A DNA stretch of 64,000 nucleotides, taken from Oligoflexia bacterium. GTDB taxonomy: Bacteria > Bdellovibrionota > Bacteriovoracia > Bacteriovoracales > Bacteriovoracaceae. The notes beneath the pieces are model-generated. The model had not been told where the DNA came from, searched no databases, and was given only the letters and a program-made list of their open reading frames with translations. The stretch's first letter is position 1. Each line of letters opens with the position of its first letter. Shown here piece after piece: positions 28,288-38,176 of the stretch. The stretch is from positions 1,734-65,733 of the forward strand of contig JADGAM010000001.1 of assembly GCA_015232015.1 (NCBI GenBank). The letters run 5' to 3'. Position numbers and translations under genes: made by a program.

Positions 28288-30315
28288 ATGTTTCTAAATT
28301 TTAATTTTAATTTTAATTCTTGTAAAAAAATAATAGCAAATGATGATTTTGTTTTTAATTATAATTTTTTAACTTTTGTTATTCCCTTCCTAGTAGCACT
28401 GCTTACTTGTTTAGGTGGGGAACTTTTTATCTACTATTTTTATAATCCCGAGGTGACCAGCATTTTGCAAATTGCAAAAGAATTAACTGTTAAAACTGAT
28501 TTTACTCCAGAACCAAAAGAGCGAATGCAGTTTTATTTTGCATTCCTGGGGATTCCCCTCTTTTTTATTATTTATTATTTCAGTCTAAAAAATATATTAA
28601 AAAAAATCTCATCGCAAAATATTAATCGCATTTCATTCATATTATCACTAATTTTAATTCCCTCAATTATCACTCTGATTTTTATTGATTATAAAGAATA
28701 TTATAAAGCTTACTTTGAACATTCATATTTCTATGATCATTATTTAATATATACCTTGGCGATAATTATATTTCTTTTTTCATTAAGATATATTTCTAAA
28801 ATATTTATTAAATACCCCATAATAAAAAAAATAATTTTATTATCAGCATTTATATTTATTATTGTGAGCATAAGAGCTCTTTATAAGAATAATATGTTTT
28901 ATTATCCCAATAGTATTTTTCATGTAGATGCTGTATTTTATTCAATCATTCAAGTTGCTAAAGGAACGGCCATGTTAACTGATGGGCTTGTTAATACCTA
29001 TGGACTCTATGCTCAGTTTTTAGGTCCGATATTTGCCAATAATATTCATGAAAATTTTGCTAATATAAGCAAAGCATTTGCAATTCTTGTGGCATTCTGC
29101 TTTTCACTGTTTTTTCTTACTCTTTATTTTGAAATAAAAAATAAGTTAATTCTTTATATTGGAATTATTAGTTCCATTTGGATATATATGTTTGCGAAGA
29201 TAAGAGATAATGATTATTATTTTCAATACTATCCACTAAGAGCACTTTTTCCTGCATTAACGTTTTTTATGGCCTTTCTGTATAAGAAAAACCAATCTAA
29301 ATTTCTTTATTTTTTATCATTTCCTCTCTTTGCACTGGGAATATTATGGAATCCCGATCATGGTATAGGGTGTTTTATAACTTGGACTGTATTTGTAATT
29401 TATGTAGATAGAAAAAGAGCACTTTATTCTTCTATATTATGGAATTTAGCATATGCAACTTTATCAATAATAATTATATTTTCCCTCTATGTGCTTACTA
29501 TAAAATATTTCTACGGAGTAACTCCTGAACTGCTAAAACTTTTTAATCTAGTTACGATTTTTCCAAAATTTGGATACATGATGCTTCCAATGTCTCTTTT
29601 TCATCCTTGGAATATTTATCTATTATTATCATTAACAGGCATTGTTTATGCCATAAAAAAATATTTTGAATATGATAAAAATAGTGATCAAAATGAAAAA
29701 AATTTTTCAGCGGAGATGTTACTTGTTTGGAGTTTACTAAGCATAATTTGCTTGGGTTATTTTCAAGGCAGGAGTCACCCCAATACCTTTATTACGATCT
29801 TACCTGCATATATGATACAAATTACTCTCATAACAAATGCTCTCTGGTATTCACAAAAAAATCTATTTATGAGAGTTGCCTGTTTTATTGGAATGTTTTC
29901 TCTTTTAATGAATACCTATGATATGGGAGATTATATAAAGCGTTACCTAATAAAAGGGGACCCTCTTTACACTTTTTCAGAATTTGATAGCAGTATTCCT
30001 GAGCACATATATGCTGAAACAAAATTTATTAGAAAGTATGTTAATGAAAAGGAAAATGAAAAAGTAGTAATTTGGATTGTGAATGCACAAGCATTGCATT
30101 TTAGCGAGCTAAACATTTCTTCTGCAATAAATCCAGCAATAGTGGATTTATTCCTTAAAGAAGATGTTGATAGAATTAATTTAGAAATAGAAAAAAAATT
30201 ACCCAAGATATTTATACAAGATAGTGAACATTTTTTTGATAAAGTTATACAAGAAAAATATAAAAAAGTAGACAGCTTAGGTGCCATTACCTTTTATCAA
30301 AGAAAAGACGCTTAG
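28288..30315 (+). CDS. Polytopic membrane protein, possible GT-C-like glycosyltransferase
   Basis: ~12 hydrophobic segments in a 675 aa ORF. Confidence 0.5.
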   Translation: MFLNFNFNFNSCKKIIANDDFVFNYNFLTFVIPFLVALLTCLGGELFIYYFYNPEVTSILQIAKELTVKTDFTPEPKERMQFYFAFLGIPLFFIIYYFSLKNILKKISSQNINRISFILSLILIPSIITLIFIDYKEYYKAYFEHSYFYDHYLIYTLAIIIFLFSLRYISKIFIKYPIIKKIILLSAFIFIIVSIRALYKNNMFYYPNSIFHVDAVFYSIIQVAKGTAMLTDGLVNTYGLYAQFLGPIFANNIHENFANISKAFAILVAFCFSLFFLTLYFEIKNKLILYIGIISSIWIYMFAKIRDNDYYFQYYPLRALFPALTFFMAFLYKKNQSKFLYFLSFPLFALGILWNPDHGIGCFITWTVFVIYVDRKRALYSSILWNLAYATLSIIIIFSLYVLTIKYFYGVTPELLKLFNLVTIFPKFGYMMLPMSLFHPWNIYLLLSLTGIVYAIKKYFEYDKNSDQNEKNFSAEMLLVWSLLSIICLGYFQGRSHPNTFITILPAYMIQITLITNALWYSQKNLFMRVACFIGMFSLLMNTYDMGDYIKRYLIKGDPLYTFSEFDSSIPEHIYAETKFIRKYVNEKENEKVVIWIVNAQALHFSELNISSAINPAIVDLFLKEDVDRINLEIEKKLPKIFIQDSEHFFDKVIQEKYKKVDSLGAITFYQRKDA

Positions 30316-30395
30316 GGCCCATCGAAAAATAACTGCTCCTTTTTGTATCCACTCTTTATTCTACATTAGGTTAGGCCTCTCCTGATACACTATAT
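30312..30395 (+). repeat. Half copy of the 2102..2287 palindromic element
   Basis: TTAGGGCCCATCGAAAAATAACTGCTCCTTTTTGTATCCACTCTTTATTCTACATTAGG aligns with both arms of 2102..2287; the element supplies the TAG stop of the upstream CDS. Confidence 0.8.
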
Positions 30396-30510
30396 TTGCT
30401 ATATTATATATTATGTATGAAAATAATTTGATAAAAATATTCTTAAATAGTAAAATTAATATTAACCTTATCTTTAATACCTTTATAAAAATTTATAATA
30501 TGGAGTTACT

Positions 30511-30762
30511 ATGAGTAATGAAGAACAATTAAGAGCTGAACTTGAAAAATTAAAGGCAGAAAACGACAAATTAAAGTCACAACAAGGAAAATCTGCAAAA
30601 GGACTTTCCATGAAAGTCAGTGAGAAGGGTGCCTTATCCATATATGGTCTTGGTCGATTTCCTGTAACCCTCTATAAAGAGCAGTGGGTACGACTTCTTG
30701 AAATGAAAGATGAAATTGCTGATTTTATAAAGGAAAACGACCAACAACTAAAAACTAAATAG
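30511..30762 (+). CDS. Small conserved coiled-coil-containing protein
   Basis: LRAELEKLKAENDKLKSQQGKSAKGLSMKVSEKGALSIYGLGRFPVTLYKEQWVRLLEMKDEIADFIKENDQQLKTK; in isolation with an SD-like GGAG. Confidence 0.7.
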   Translation: MSNEEQLRAELEKLKAENDKLKSQQGKSAKGLSMKVSEKGALSIYGLGRFPVTLYKEQWVRLLEMKDEIADFIKENDQQLKTK

Positions 30763-30979
30763 TCTTTTATTGTTTTCTATTGATTTTTAATTACGTATAT
30801 GACCAGAAAATTTGATCGCTACTAAATAAATTGTTGAGTGTTTTTAGTATAAAAATTGTAGTAGTTGGTTTTTTCTCCTTGAATATTTTCTTCTTCACTT
30901 AATTTCACAAAAATTAATTTTGGTTGTTAGACTCGTTAGAGAATGCTTGTGAAAAAAATTGTGAGGTAACAACAAAAAT

Positions 30980-31016
30980 TACTAATTACTAAATACTAAA
31001 TACTAAACACTAAACA
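30980..31016 (+). repeat. Tandem TACTAAA-type heptamers, intergenic
   Basis: TTACTAATTACTAAATACTAAATACTAAACACTAAAC. Confidence 0.8.
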
Positions 31017-31078
31017 AAAATAAAATTTCACACGCATACTATAATCTGGAATTGTTCTTGAAAGAATAACTTAAACTA

Positions 31079-31114
31079 AATTAGTCGCTAGAGCGAAAGC
31101 GCCGGCGACTAATT
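31079..31114. repeat. 36-nt hairpin repeat, copy 1
   Basis: AATTAGTCGC-TAGAGCGAAAGCGCCG-GCGACTAATT. Confidence 0.85.
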
Positions 31115-31360
31115 ATGAGAGATTATTATGGGGACATTTTGAAACCAGCTCTGAAATTTTTCAGATGAGTCTATGATTTTTTTATTTGAAGGTGTGAGAG
31201 CTATGTATTTATGTAATTATTATTTATAGAATTTACCTCTATAAAAATATTATATTGCTTTTAAAACCAAAATAAGGCAATATCCTGATCTGTTCGATGG
31301 AGTTCGCTAAAGTTCAAAATTCGCCTCAACAAATAATAACAATTTAACAGAAGGAGACAT

Positions 31361-32596
31361 ATGTTTTCCAAATCATCATCATCTGAAGGTAGTACACAAA
31401 GACTCGTTAGTCTTTGTGTTTGGTATTTCCTATTCTATGTATTAACAGGAATCAGTGTTAAATATTTTCAAGGTAATCCAAAAGACGGTTTATTAGGTTT
31501 TTCTGGATTTGAATTTCTTGTTTATAGTACTATTGGTGGACAGCTTATTTGCTTACTAGTAGTGCTTTTTGGTGGTTGGTATAAATTAGAGGTAACAAAA
31601 AAAGTAAAGTTTTTAGGAATGAATGTTCCAGTTGAACTTTTGTACATCATACCTTCTGGAATTTGTACTGCCGTAGTTATTCCCACAACAACATTAATGT
31701 ACTCATTACCAATCTCAGTTATGGTCGCCATGATCATAATGAGAGGTTCCATCATCATCATAAGTAGAATTATAGATAGCATCCAAATTCACCAAGGACT
31801 TCTTAAGAAGAAAGTCTATGCTGAAGAAAATTTGGGTGTATTTTTCTCAGTATTAGCAATTGGTTCTTACTTATTTTGGGCCAAAGCTGATGGTTTTGAT
31901 TTCTTAAAATCAACTGCAGCTTTAACCATATTAGGAAGCTACTTATTTGCTTATTCAATTAGAATTTACATCATGAACTATTTCAAGAACACCGCCAGTA
32001 AAGGGGTTAAAAGAGACAATAAAGTTTATTTTGGTATCGAACAAATTGCTGCCGGATTAACTCTCGCTATTGTAACTCTTTTAATCTATTTTTCACCAAC
32101 ACTTTTTGGCGTTGATAATCCCCAAATAAATGAAGTAATAAAAGCATTTGATAGTCCTCGTTCAGAGTGGCCAGGAGCAATTCTTGCTGGTATGGCCTTT
32201 GGGATGGTTGCTTTCTTTTCAGTATTTTTATTTATGTTCAAAGGTAGAACAGCTACTTTTGCAGGTCTTGTTAACAGATTAACTTCATTAGTTGCAGGAA
32301 CTGCTGCTACCTTAATTTCTTATTTTGTTTTTAATGGAAAATTTCCATCTCAATCAGATTGGATTTCATTAGTATTAATCTTTGTAGCTGTTTGGTTTAT
32401 TGCTAAAGCAGAAAAGAAAAGAGCTAAAGAACTTGCGGAAACCAAAGAACTTGAAGGTGCTAGCGATAGAAAAAATGCAGAAAAAGGTGATGTTAGAGTA
32501 GAAAAAAGAGATTATTTAGTAGATCCATCTCTTGTGGCCAACAATCAAAACAAAGCAAATCAAACAGCAACTTCTTTTTCAAACAAAACAATATAA
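31361..32596 (+). CDS. Multi-TM transporter-like protein (DMT-superfamily-like)
   Basis: ~10 TM segments; good SD AGAAGGAG. Confidence 0.65.
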   Translation: MFSKSSSSEGSTQRLVSLCVWYFLFYVLTGISVKYFQGNPKDGLLGFSGFEFLVYSTIGGQLICLLVVLFGGWYKLEVTKKVKFLGMNVPVELLYIIPSGICTAVVIPTTTLMYSLPISVMVAMIIMRGSIIIISRIIDSIQIHQGLLKKKVYAEENLGVFFSVLAIGSYLFWAKADGFDFLKSTAALTILGSYLFAYSIRIYIMNYFKNTASKGVKRDNKVYFGIEQIAAGLTLAIVTLLIYFSPTLFGVDNPQINEVIKAFDSPRSEWPGAILAGMAFGMVAFFSVFLFMFKGRTATFAGLVNRLTSLVAGTAATLISYFVFNGKFPSQSDWISLVLIFVAVWFIAKAEKKRAKELAETKELEGASDRKNAEKGDVRVEKRDYLVDPSLVANNQNKANQTATSFSNKTI

Positions 32597-32608
32597 TAAT
32601 CAATAAAA

Positions 32609-32646
32609 TTTATTCTATAATTCTATATTTATTCTATAATTCTATA
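32609..32646 (+). repeat. 19-bp perfect tandem duplication downstream of stop codon
   Basis: TTTATTCTATAATTCTATA x2. Confidence 0.95.
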
Positions 32647-32898
32647 CTAGAAAACCACACTATACTAAAAAATACTTGTGATAATTAATCAAGCTTCCGA
32701 TTATAGTGCTTGCTAGAAGTTATATCTTTGTTAACTTAAATCAAAAGGGAGGGATATGATAACGAAAATTAAAAAAATAAAAAATTTGAAAGTTATTATA
32801 GCTTCTATAATATTAATTGTGTGGGGAATATTTTATTTAATAGAAGATGGATATACGGCCCAATCTGTAAAAGGTTTATTATTTATCGAGAGAGATTT

Positions 32899-33324
32899 AT
32901 GCAACAATTCGAAAAATTTAAATATCACACCAAAATTTTAGAGAAGCATTTAGATATTTTAGGTCATGTTAATAATGCAACTTACATTCAATTATTCGAA
33001 GAAGCACGTTGGGATTTTATTACAGAGAGGGGATTTGGTTCTGATGAAGTTATAAGACGTAAAATAGGGCCCATAATAATTGAAACTGAAGTTAAATACA
33101 GAAGAGAATTAAAAAATAGAGAAAACATTTTAATTGAATCTTTTGTAGTGGAATTGATGGATCGACTTCGTTTTAAATTAAAACAAATTATTTATACTGA
33201 AAACGGTAAGGTGGCCACAGAAGCAGTATTTGTTATGGGATTAATGGATCTTGATAAGAGAAAACTAATAAACATAATGCCTGAATTTATGAAAGCAATG
33301 GGTATTGTTAATAGTGAAAGTTAA
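32899..33324 (+). CDS. Acyl-CoA thioesterase (4HBT hotdog family)
   Basis: LDILGHVNNATYIQLFEEARWDFI and ETEVKYRRELKNREN. Start set at 32899. Confidence 0.75.
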   Translation: MQQFEKFKYHTKILEKHLDILGHVNNATYIQLFEEARWDFITERGFGSDEVIRRKIGPIIIETEVKYRRELKNRENILIESFVVELMDRLRFKLKQIIYTENGKVATEAVFVMGLMDLDKRKLINIMPEFMKAMGIVNSES

Positions 33325-33343
33325 TTCAATATAATTTCAAATT

Positions 33344-33379
33344 AATTAGTCGCCGGCACTTTCGCTCCAGCGATTAATT
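33344..33379. repeat. 36-nt hairpin repeat, copy 2 (opposite orientation)
   Basis: AATTAGTCGC-CGGCACTTTCGCTCCA-GCGATTAATT; reverse complement matches 31079..31114. Confidence 0.85.
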
Positions 33380-33473
33380 AAACTTAAATTCAAATTATTT
33401 GATCTCTTGTAATAAAAATAATAATCTTTAAATACATATAATTAATCTGCCTTGCGGGGGAGGGGGGAGAAAT

Positions 33474-34091
33474 TTGAAAATTCAAAATAAAAATAAATGT
33501 ATAGAGTATTCATTGGGTAAATTTACTATCATTTTTCTTTTTTTTGTTTTCTTTATTTTTACTAATAAAATACATGCTAGTATTTATTATCAACACAGTC
33601 TAAGCATCTATAATACACAGGATAATGCTGAAAATCTCAACTACAATACAATGAATAACTTCATGTTTTTAGGCGCAACATTAGGTTCAACCAATAGATT
33701 TGTTTTAGGCTGGAGTATTGTATTGTGGAATCGAACATATAAAAGTCCAGAGGGTACAGATTCAAAGATTAATACGACAGAGCTTGGTCCAAGGGTAATG
33801 TATTTTTTAAATCAAGAAAGAAATTTTGGAATCTCTGCCGCTTATCACGTTTATGCAAAAGGATCAAGAACTCTGGCAACCACTGGTATTAAAGAAAATA
33901 TCTCTGGTAATAGTTACTTTATTGCTCTTAGTTACCACTTAAGGCTTACATCAACTATCTATGGAGGAGCGGCCTTTGTGTATCAAACTTTAAATATATC
34001 TGAAGCAACAGTGGATGAAACACAATCAAAGGTAAGCCACTCCTATTCAACCTATTATCCAATGTTAGAGTTTAGCTTGCGTTTTAGATGA
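33474..34091 (+). CDS. Probable outer-membrane beta-barrel protein
   Basis: Signal-like N-terminus, alternating beta pattern, C-terminal MLEFSLRFR. Confidence 0.6.
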   Translation: MKIQNKNKCIEYSLGKFTIIFLFFVFFIFTNKIHASIYYQHSLSIYNTQDNAENLNYNTMNNFMFLGATLGSTNRFVLGWSIVLWNRTYKSPEGTDSKINTTELGPRVMYFLNQERNFGISAAYHVYAKGSRTLATTGIKENISGNSYFIALSYHLRLTSTIYGGAAFVYQTLNISEATVDETQSKVSHSYSTYYPMLEFSLRFR

Positions 34092-34169
34092 GTCATAGTA
34101 TACTCTATTTTTTTTCTATTTTTTTGCTAATTTTTTGATTTATGGATTTGTTGATGGAGGATTTAGAGT

Positions 34170-35126
34170 ATGAATATGAATCGGACAACTGTATTTATTT
34201 TGTACTTTTTTGTTTTGGGCCTTATGCTAACTCAAACATCGATAGTGCTAACTGCTGAGGTAGACAATTTCACTCAGCGATACGATAAGCTTAACGATTC
34301 TACTTTGGCCATTAACAGTTTAATAAATAAGCATTTATTAAAAGCAGTAAATGAAACAAATACCTCTAACAACTTTTGTAACAAAGATATTCTGTTTAAA
34401 AAAATTTACAAGGAACTTGCATATGGAATTTTTTGGTCCAAAATAGAGTATTTAATCGAAGAAGATCCTCATATAGATAAACGTAAAATAGATTTAGATG
34501 CCTCTGTTTACAGAGGCATTAGTTTTTTTCAATCAATTCCAATTCACATTGGTAAATTAGATTCAATAGTAAAAATAGGAGAGCACATTGTGGGAATTGA
34601 TAAGTTTGCTCATTTTTTTGCTTTTGGATATGATTCTTATAAAGTGGCATTTATAGATAATAAAGGAGTTATTGAGGCGTTAAAGAAGAGTGAAGATACT
34701 GAAAAAGGTATCTATGGACTTCTGGGTACAGGAGTTTATTCATATGGAGATTTGGTGGCCAATTATCAAGGAATGCTTTTTTGGCATGAATTTGTTTATG
34801 ATAATAGCACATTTACTCAAGAGAATTCAAAAACATTAATTAAATGTAAAGATAACAAATGGGTGATAGTTAAAAATTTTGATGTACGTGATTATGTCGA
34901 TTATGGTTGGGATGAGGGAATTAATTGTAGTAAATATTGGGATAAAAATTTTACAGGTATAGTGTTATCAAACATTTCAATATTAGAACAAGAAAATGAA
35001 GATTACAATTACATGTGCCCAATTGATCCATGGGCATGTGAGTTTTTATTGAAAAAATATGCAAGTGAAGGGGAATACTTAATAAGTCCTTATTGTCTAC
35101 AAGAGGTTGTTAGAACAAATAATTAA
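34170..35126 (+). CDS. Uncharacterised secreted protein, paralogue of 1..912
   Basis: Signal-like N-terminus; VGIDKFAHFFAFG, YGLLGTGVYSYGDLVANYQGMLFW, VDYGWDEGIN. Confidence 0.75.
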   Translation: MNMNRTTVFILYFFVLGLMLTQTSIVLTAEVDNFTQRYDKLNDSTLAINSLINKHLLKAVNETNTSNNFCNKDILFKKIYKELAYGIFWSKIEYLIEEDPHIDKRKIDLDASVYRGISFFQSIPIHIGKLDSIVKIGEHIVGIDKFAHFFAFGYDSYKVAFIDNKGVIEALKKSEDTEKGIYGLLGTGVYSYGDLVANYQGMLFWHEFVYDNSTFTQENSKTLIKCKDNKWVIVKNFDVRDYVDYGWDEGINCSKYWDKNFTGIVLSNISILEQENEDYNYMCPIDPWACEFLLKKYASEGEYLISPYCLQEVVRTNN

Positions 35127-35170
35127 GAAACAATTAAGAAACAATTAAGAAAATAAATAAAGAGAGGTGA

Positions 35171-36700
35171 ATGATGAAACAACTATGGGCCACCAAATCC
35201 ATTGATAAAATTATGCAAGATACTGGTGAATTGAATGCCATGAAGAGAACTTTAGGTGCGCTTAATCTTACAACTTTAGGGATTGGGGCCATCATTGGTG
35301 CAGGAATTTTTATTCTAACTGGAAATGCAGCTGCTCAATATGCCGGACCAGCAATTGTTTTGTCTTTTATACTCTCTGGTTTTGCTTGTGCTATGACTGG
35401 TCTTTGTTATGCTGAATTTGCTTCGATGATTCCATTATCAGGTAGTGCTTATACCTATGCATATGCTACTCTTGGTGAGCTAATTGCGTGGACAATAGGT
35501 TGGGATTTAATTTTAGAGTATTTATTTGCTTCTTCAACGGTGGCCGTTGGTTGGTCTGGATATGTAGTAAGTTTTCTCAAAGATTTTGGTGTAATTATTC
35601 CTGCATATTTATCAAATGCTACAGGAACATCTCTTCTCCAACTACCAGACACTGGTCAATGGGTTGTTAGCAGTGCTGCCTTGTTGAGTAAATTATCATC
35701 TCAAGGATTAAATCCAGATATGCTTCCACATATGACAGCGATTATTAATTTGCCAGCAATGCTTATAATTGGTTTACTTACAATACTGTTAGTTATTGGC
35801 ATAAGCGAGTCAGCAAATTTTAATAATATAGTTGTTTTTGTTAAATTAGCTGTTGTTATAACTCTAATCTGTGTTGGATTTGCTTATATTAATAAAGAAA
35901 ATTGGTCACCATTTATTCCTGAAAACACTGGAGAATTTGGACACTTTGGATGGAGTGGAATTTTGCGAGGAGCAGGTGTTATCTTTTTTGCTTACATAGG
36001 ATTTGATGCTGTTTCAACCGCTGCTCAAGAGGCAAAAAATCCTCAAAGAGATATGCCTATAGGGATTCTTGCTTCATTAGCAGTTTGTACTATTCTTTAT
36101 ATTTTAGTTTCTTTAACCATTACAGGAATGGTTGATTATAAATTATTAGCTGTTCCAGATCCAATTGCAGTTGCAGTCGATGCTGCTGGTCCTGAATTAT
36201 TTTGGTTACGCCCATTAGTAAAAATTGGTGCTATTGCTGGTCTTAGTTCTGTTATATTGGTAATGTTGTTAGGTCAACCTAGAATTTTTTATTCAATGGC
36301 AAAAGATGGATTGTTACCAAAAAGTTTTACAAAAATTCATCCTCGCTATAAAACCCCTTTTGTTCCAACTATTGTCACTGGTGTAATTGCAGCTCTAATT
36401 GCTGGTTCATTTCCAATTAACATTTTAGGAGAACTAGTTTCTATTGGAACATTACTTGCTTTTACTATTGTTTGTTTGGGAGTGCTTTTCTTAAGATATA
36501 AGAGACCAGACATTAAGCGCTCATTTAAAACTCCATGGGTACCAGTCGTTCCAATTTTAGGAGCAGCTTTCTCCATTCTGCAAATGGCAGCATTGCCAGG
36601 AGATACATGGATTAGATTAATTATATGGATGGCAATTGGTTTTTTTATTTATTTCTTATATGGTAAGAGAAATAGTTTGTTGAAAAAAGAAAATAAATAA
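35171..36700 (+). CDS. APC-family amino acid permease
   Basis: LGIGAIIGAGIFILTGNAAAQYAGPAIVLSF, GVIFFAYIGFDAVSTAAQEAKNPQRDMPIGI. Confidence 0.9.
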   Translation: MMKQLWATKSIDKIMQDTGELNAMKRTLGALNLTTLGIGAIIGAGIFILTGNAAAQYAGPAIVLSFILSGFACAMTGLCYAEFASMIPLSGSAYTYAYATLGELIAWTIGWDLILEYLFASSTVAVGWSGYVVSFLKDFGVIIPAYLSNATGTSLLQLPDTGQWVVSSAALLSKLSSQGLNPDMLPHMTAIINLPAMLIIGLLTILLVIGISESANFNNIVVFVKLAVVITLICVGFAYINKENWSPFIPENTGEFGHFGWSGILRGAGVIFFAYIGFDAVSTAAQEAKNPQRDMPIGILASLAVCTILYILVSLTITGMVDYKLLAVPDPIAVAVDAAGPELFWLRPLVKIGAIAGLSSVILVMLLGQPRIFYSMAKDGLLPKSFTKIHPRYKTPFVPTIVTGVIAALIAGSFPINILGELVSIGTLLAFTIVCLGVLFLRYKRPDIKRSFKTPWVPVVPILGAAFSILQMAALPGDTWIRLIIWMAIGFFIYFLYGKRNSLLKKENK

Positions 36701-36722
36701 ATAAATAAATAAATAAATAAAA
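36696..36722 (+). repeat. (AAAT/ATAA)n tetranucleotide repeat spanning the stop codon
   Basis: AATAAATAAATAAATAAATAAATAAAA between the permease and cydA. Confidence 0.95.
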
Positions 36723-36751
36723 TATTAAAGTTTATAGGAGGGCCGTTTAGA

Positions 36752-38176
36752 ATGGATGTAGTGCTTTTATCGAGAATTCAATTTGCAATGACTATCGGTT
36801 TTCACTACATCTTTCCACCTCTTTCAATAGGTCTTGCTTGGATTATTTTTTTCTTTTTAAGCTCATACATTCGCACTAAAGATAATTTTTATTTAGTCAT
36901 ATCAAAATTTTGGATAAAATTATTTTCAATTACCTTTGCTATGGGAGTGGCCACTGGAATAACTATGGAATTTCAGTTTGGAACCAATTGGGCCAACTAT
37001 TCTCGTTTTGTTGGAGATATTTTTGGAGCACCTCTGGCGGCAGAGGGAATATTTGCCTTTTTTTTAGAATCTAGTTTTCTAGGTGTTTTGTTATACGGGG
37101 AAAATAAGATTTCAAAGAATGTTTATTGCTTTTCCTCATTAATGGTGGCCATTGGTTCAACTCTTTCTGCGTTCTGGATTATAGTTGCAAATTCATGGCA
37201 ACAGACTCCTGCAGGTTTTGAAATAGTTAATGGACGGGCACAGTTAGTAGATTTTATGGCCGCTGTATTCAATCCATCCACTATACCTCGTTATTTTCAT
37301 ACTATTTCGGCGGCCTTAATCACAGGTGGTTTTTTTGTTATGGGAATATCTGCATACCATTTATTAAAATATAAAAGTGAATCAAATACAAATCAAAACA
37401 CCAACACCAACACAAATCAAAATTCAAGTGTAAATTACAATTATAATTGTGCTAAAAAGTCTTTGAAGGTTGGAATTATATTTGCAGTAATATCTAGTTT
37501 TATGATTTTATTTTTTGGCCATATTCATGCAGTACAAGTAGCACAAACTCAACCAGCAAAATTAGCGGCCTTTGAAGGATTATGGGAGAGCAAAAAACGT
37601 GCTCCTCTACTATTATTTGGTATTCCAAATGAAGAAAATGAACGTACTGATTTTGAAATATCTATCCCGGGACTTCTAAGCCTTTTAGTCGGAAATGATT
37701 TGGAGACCAAGGTTACTGGTCTAAAAGATATCGCTTTGGATGAACGACCTCCTGTTAAAATTTCATTTTTTACTTTTCACTTAATGGTGGGACTGGGTTT
37801 TTATTTTATTTCAATTTCACTTATTAGTTTTTATATATTTTATTTTAGAGAAGAAAATAAAAGTAATTTTCTTGTTAATTTTTTTGTTGAGAAAGGTGTT
37901 GATAATTTAATTTTAAAAATACTTTTCTTTTCTATCCCTCTGCCATTTATTGCCAATGAACTTGGGTGGATGAGTGCAGAGATTGGAAGGCAACCTTGGA
38001 TAGTTTATGGAATTTTAAAAACTAGCAAAGGGATATCAGAAAATATTCCTTCATCCCATATAATTTTTTCAATTATTTTATTTGCAATTATTTACTTACT
38101 TATTTTTGTTTTATGGATTTTTTTGCTCAAACAAAAAATTCATAATTCATATGAAAGTAGAAATGAGAAAGCATGA
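36752..38176 (+). CDS. cydA: Cytochrome bd ubiquinol oxidase subunit I
   Basis: SRIQFAMTIGFHYIFPPLSIGLAW, GVATGITMEFQFGTNWANYSRFVGDIFGAPLAAEGIFAFFLES, GRQPWIVYGILKT. Confidence 0.95.
   Translation: MDVVLLSRIQFAMTIGFHYIFPPLSIGLAWIIFFFLSSYIRTKDNFYLVISKFWIKLFSITFAMGVATGITMEFQFGTNWANYSRFVGDIFGAPLAAEGIFAFFLESSFLGVLLYGENKISKNVYCFSSLMVAIGSTLSAFWIIVANSWQQTPAGFEIVNGRAQLVDFMAAVFNPSTIPRYFHTISAALITGGFFVMGISAYHLLKYKSESNTNQNTNTNTNQNSSVNYNYNCAKKSLKVGIIFAVISSFMILFFGHIHAVQVAQTQPAKLAAFEGLWESKKRAPLLLFGIPNEENERTDFEISIPGLLSLLVGNDLETKVTGLKDIALDERPPVKISFFTFHLMVGLGFYFISISLISFYIFYFREENKSNFLVNFFVEKGVDNLILKILFFSIPLPFIANELGWMSAEIGRQPWIVYGILKTSKGISENIPSSHIIFSIILFAIIYLLIFVLWIFLLKQKIHNSYESRNEKA

Noticed and set aside
19065-30315. 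Possible capsule/O-antigen island boundary
   Set aside because: A methyltransferase, Wzy-like and GT-like genes are present but interleaved with glmS and pbpC; no integrase, tRNA or composition shift I can support.
30763-31360. ~600-nt intergenic region considered as an ncRNA or tRNA locus
   Set aside because: No tRNA cloverleaf or known ncRNA signature recognised; only the heptamer repeats and the 36-nt hairpin are supportable.
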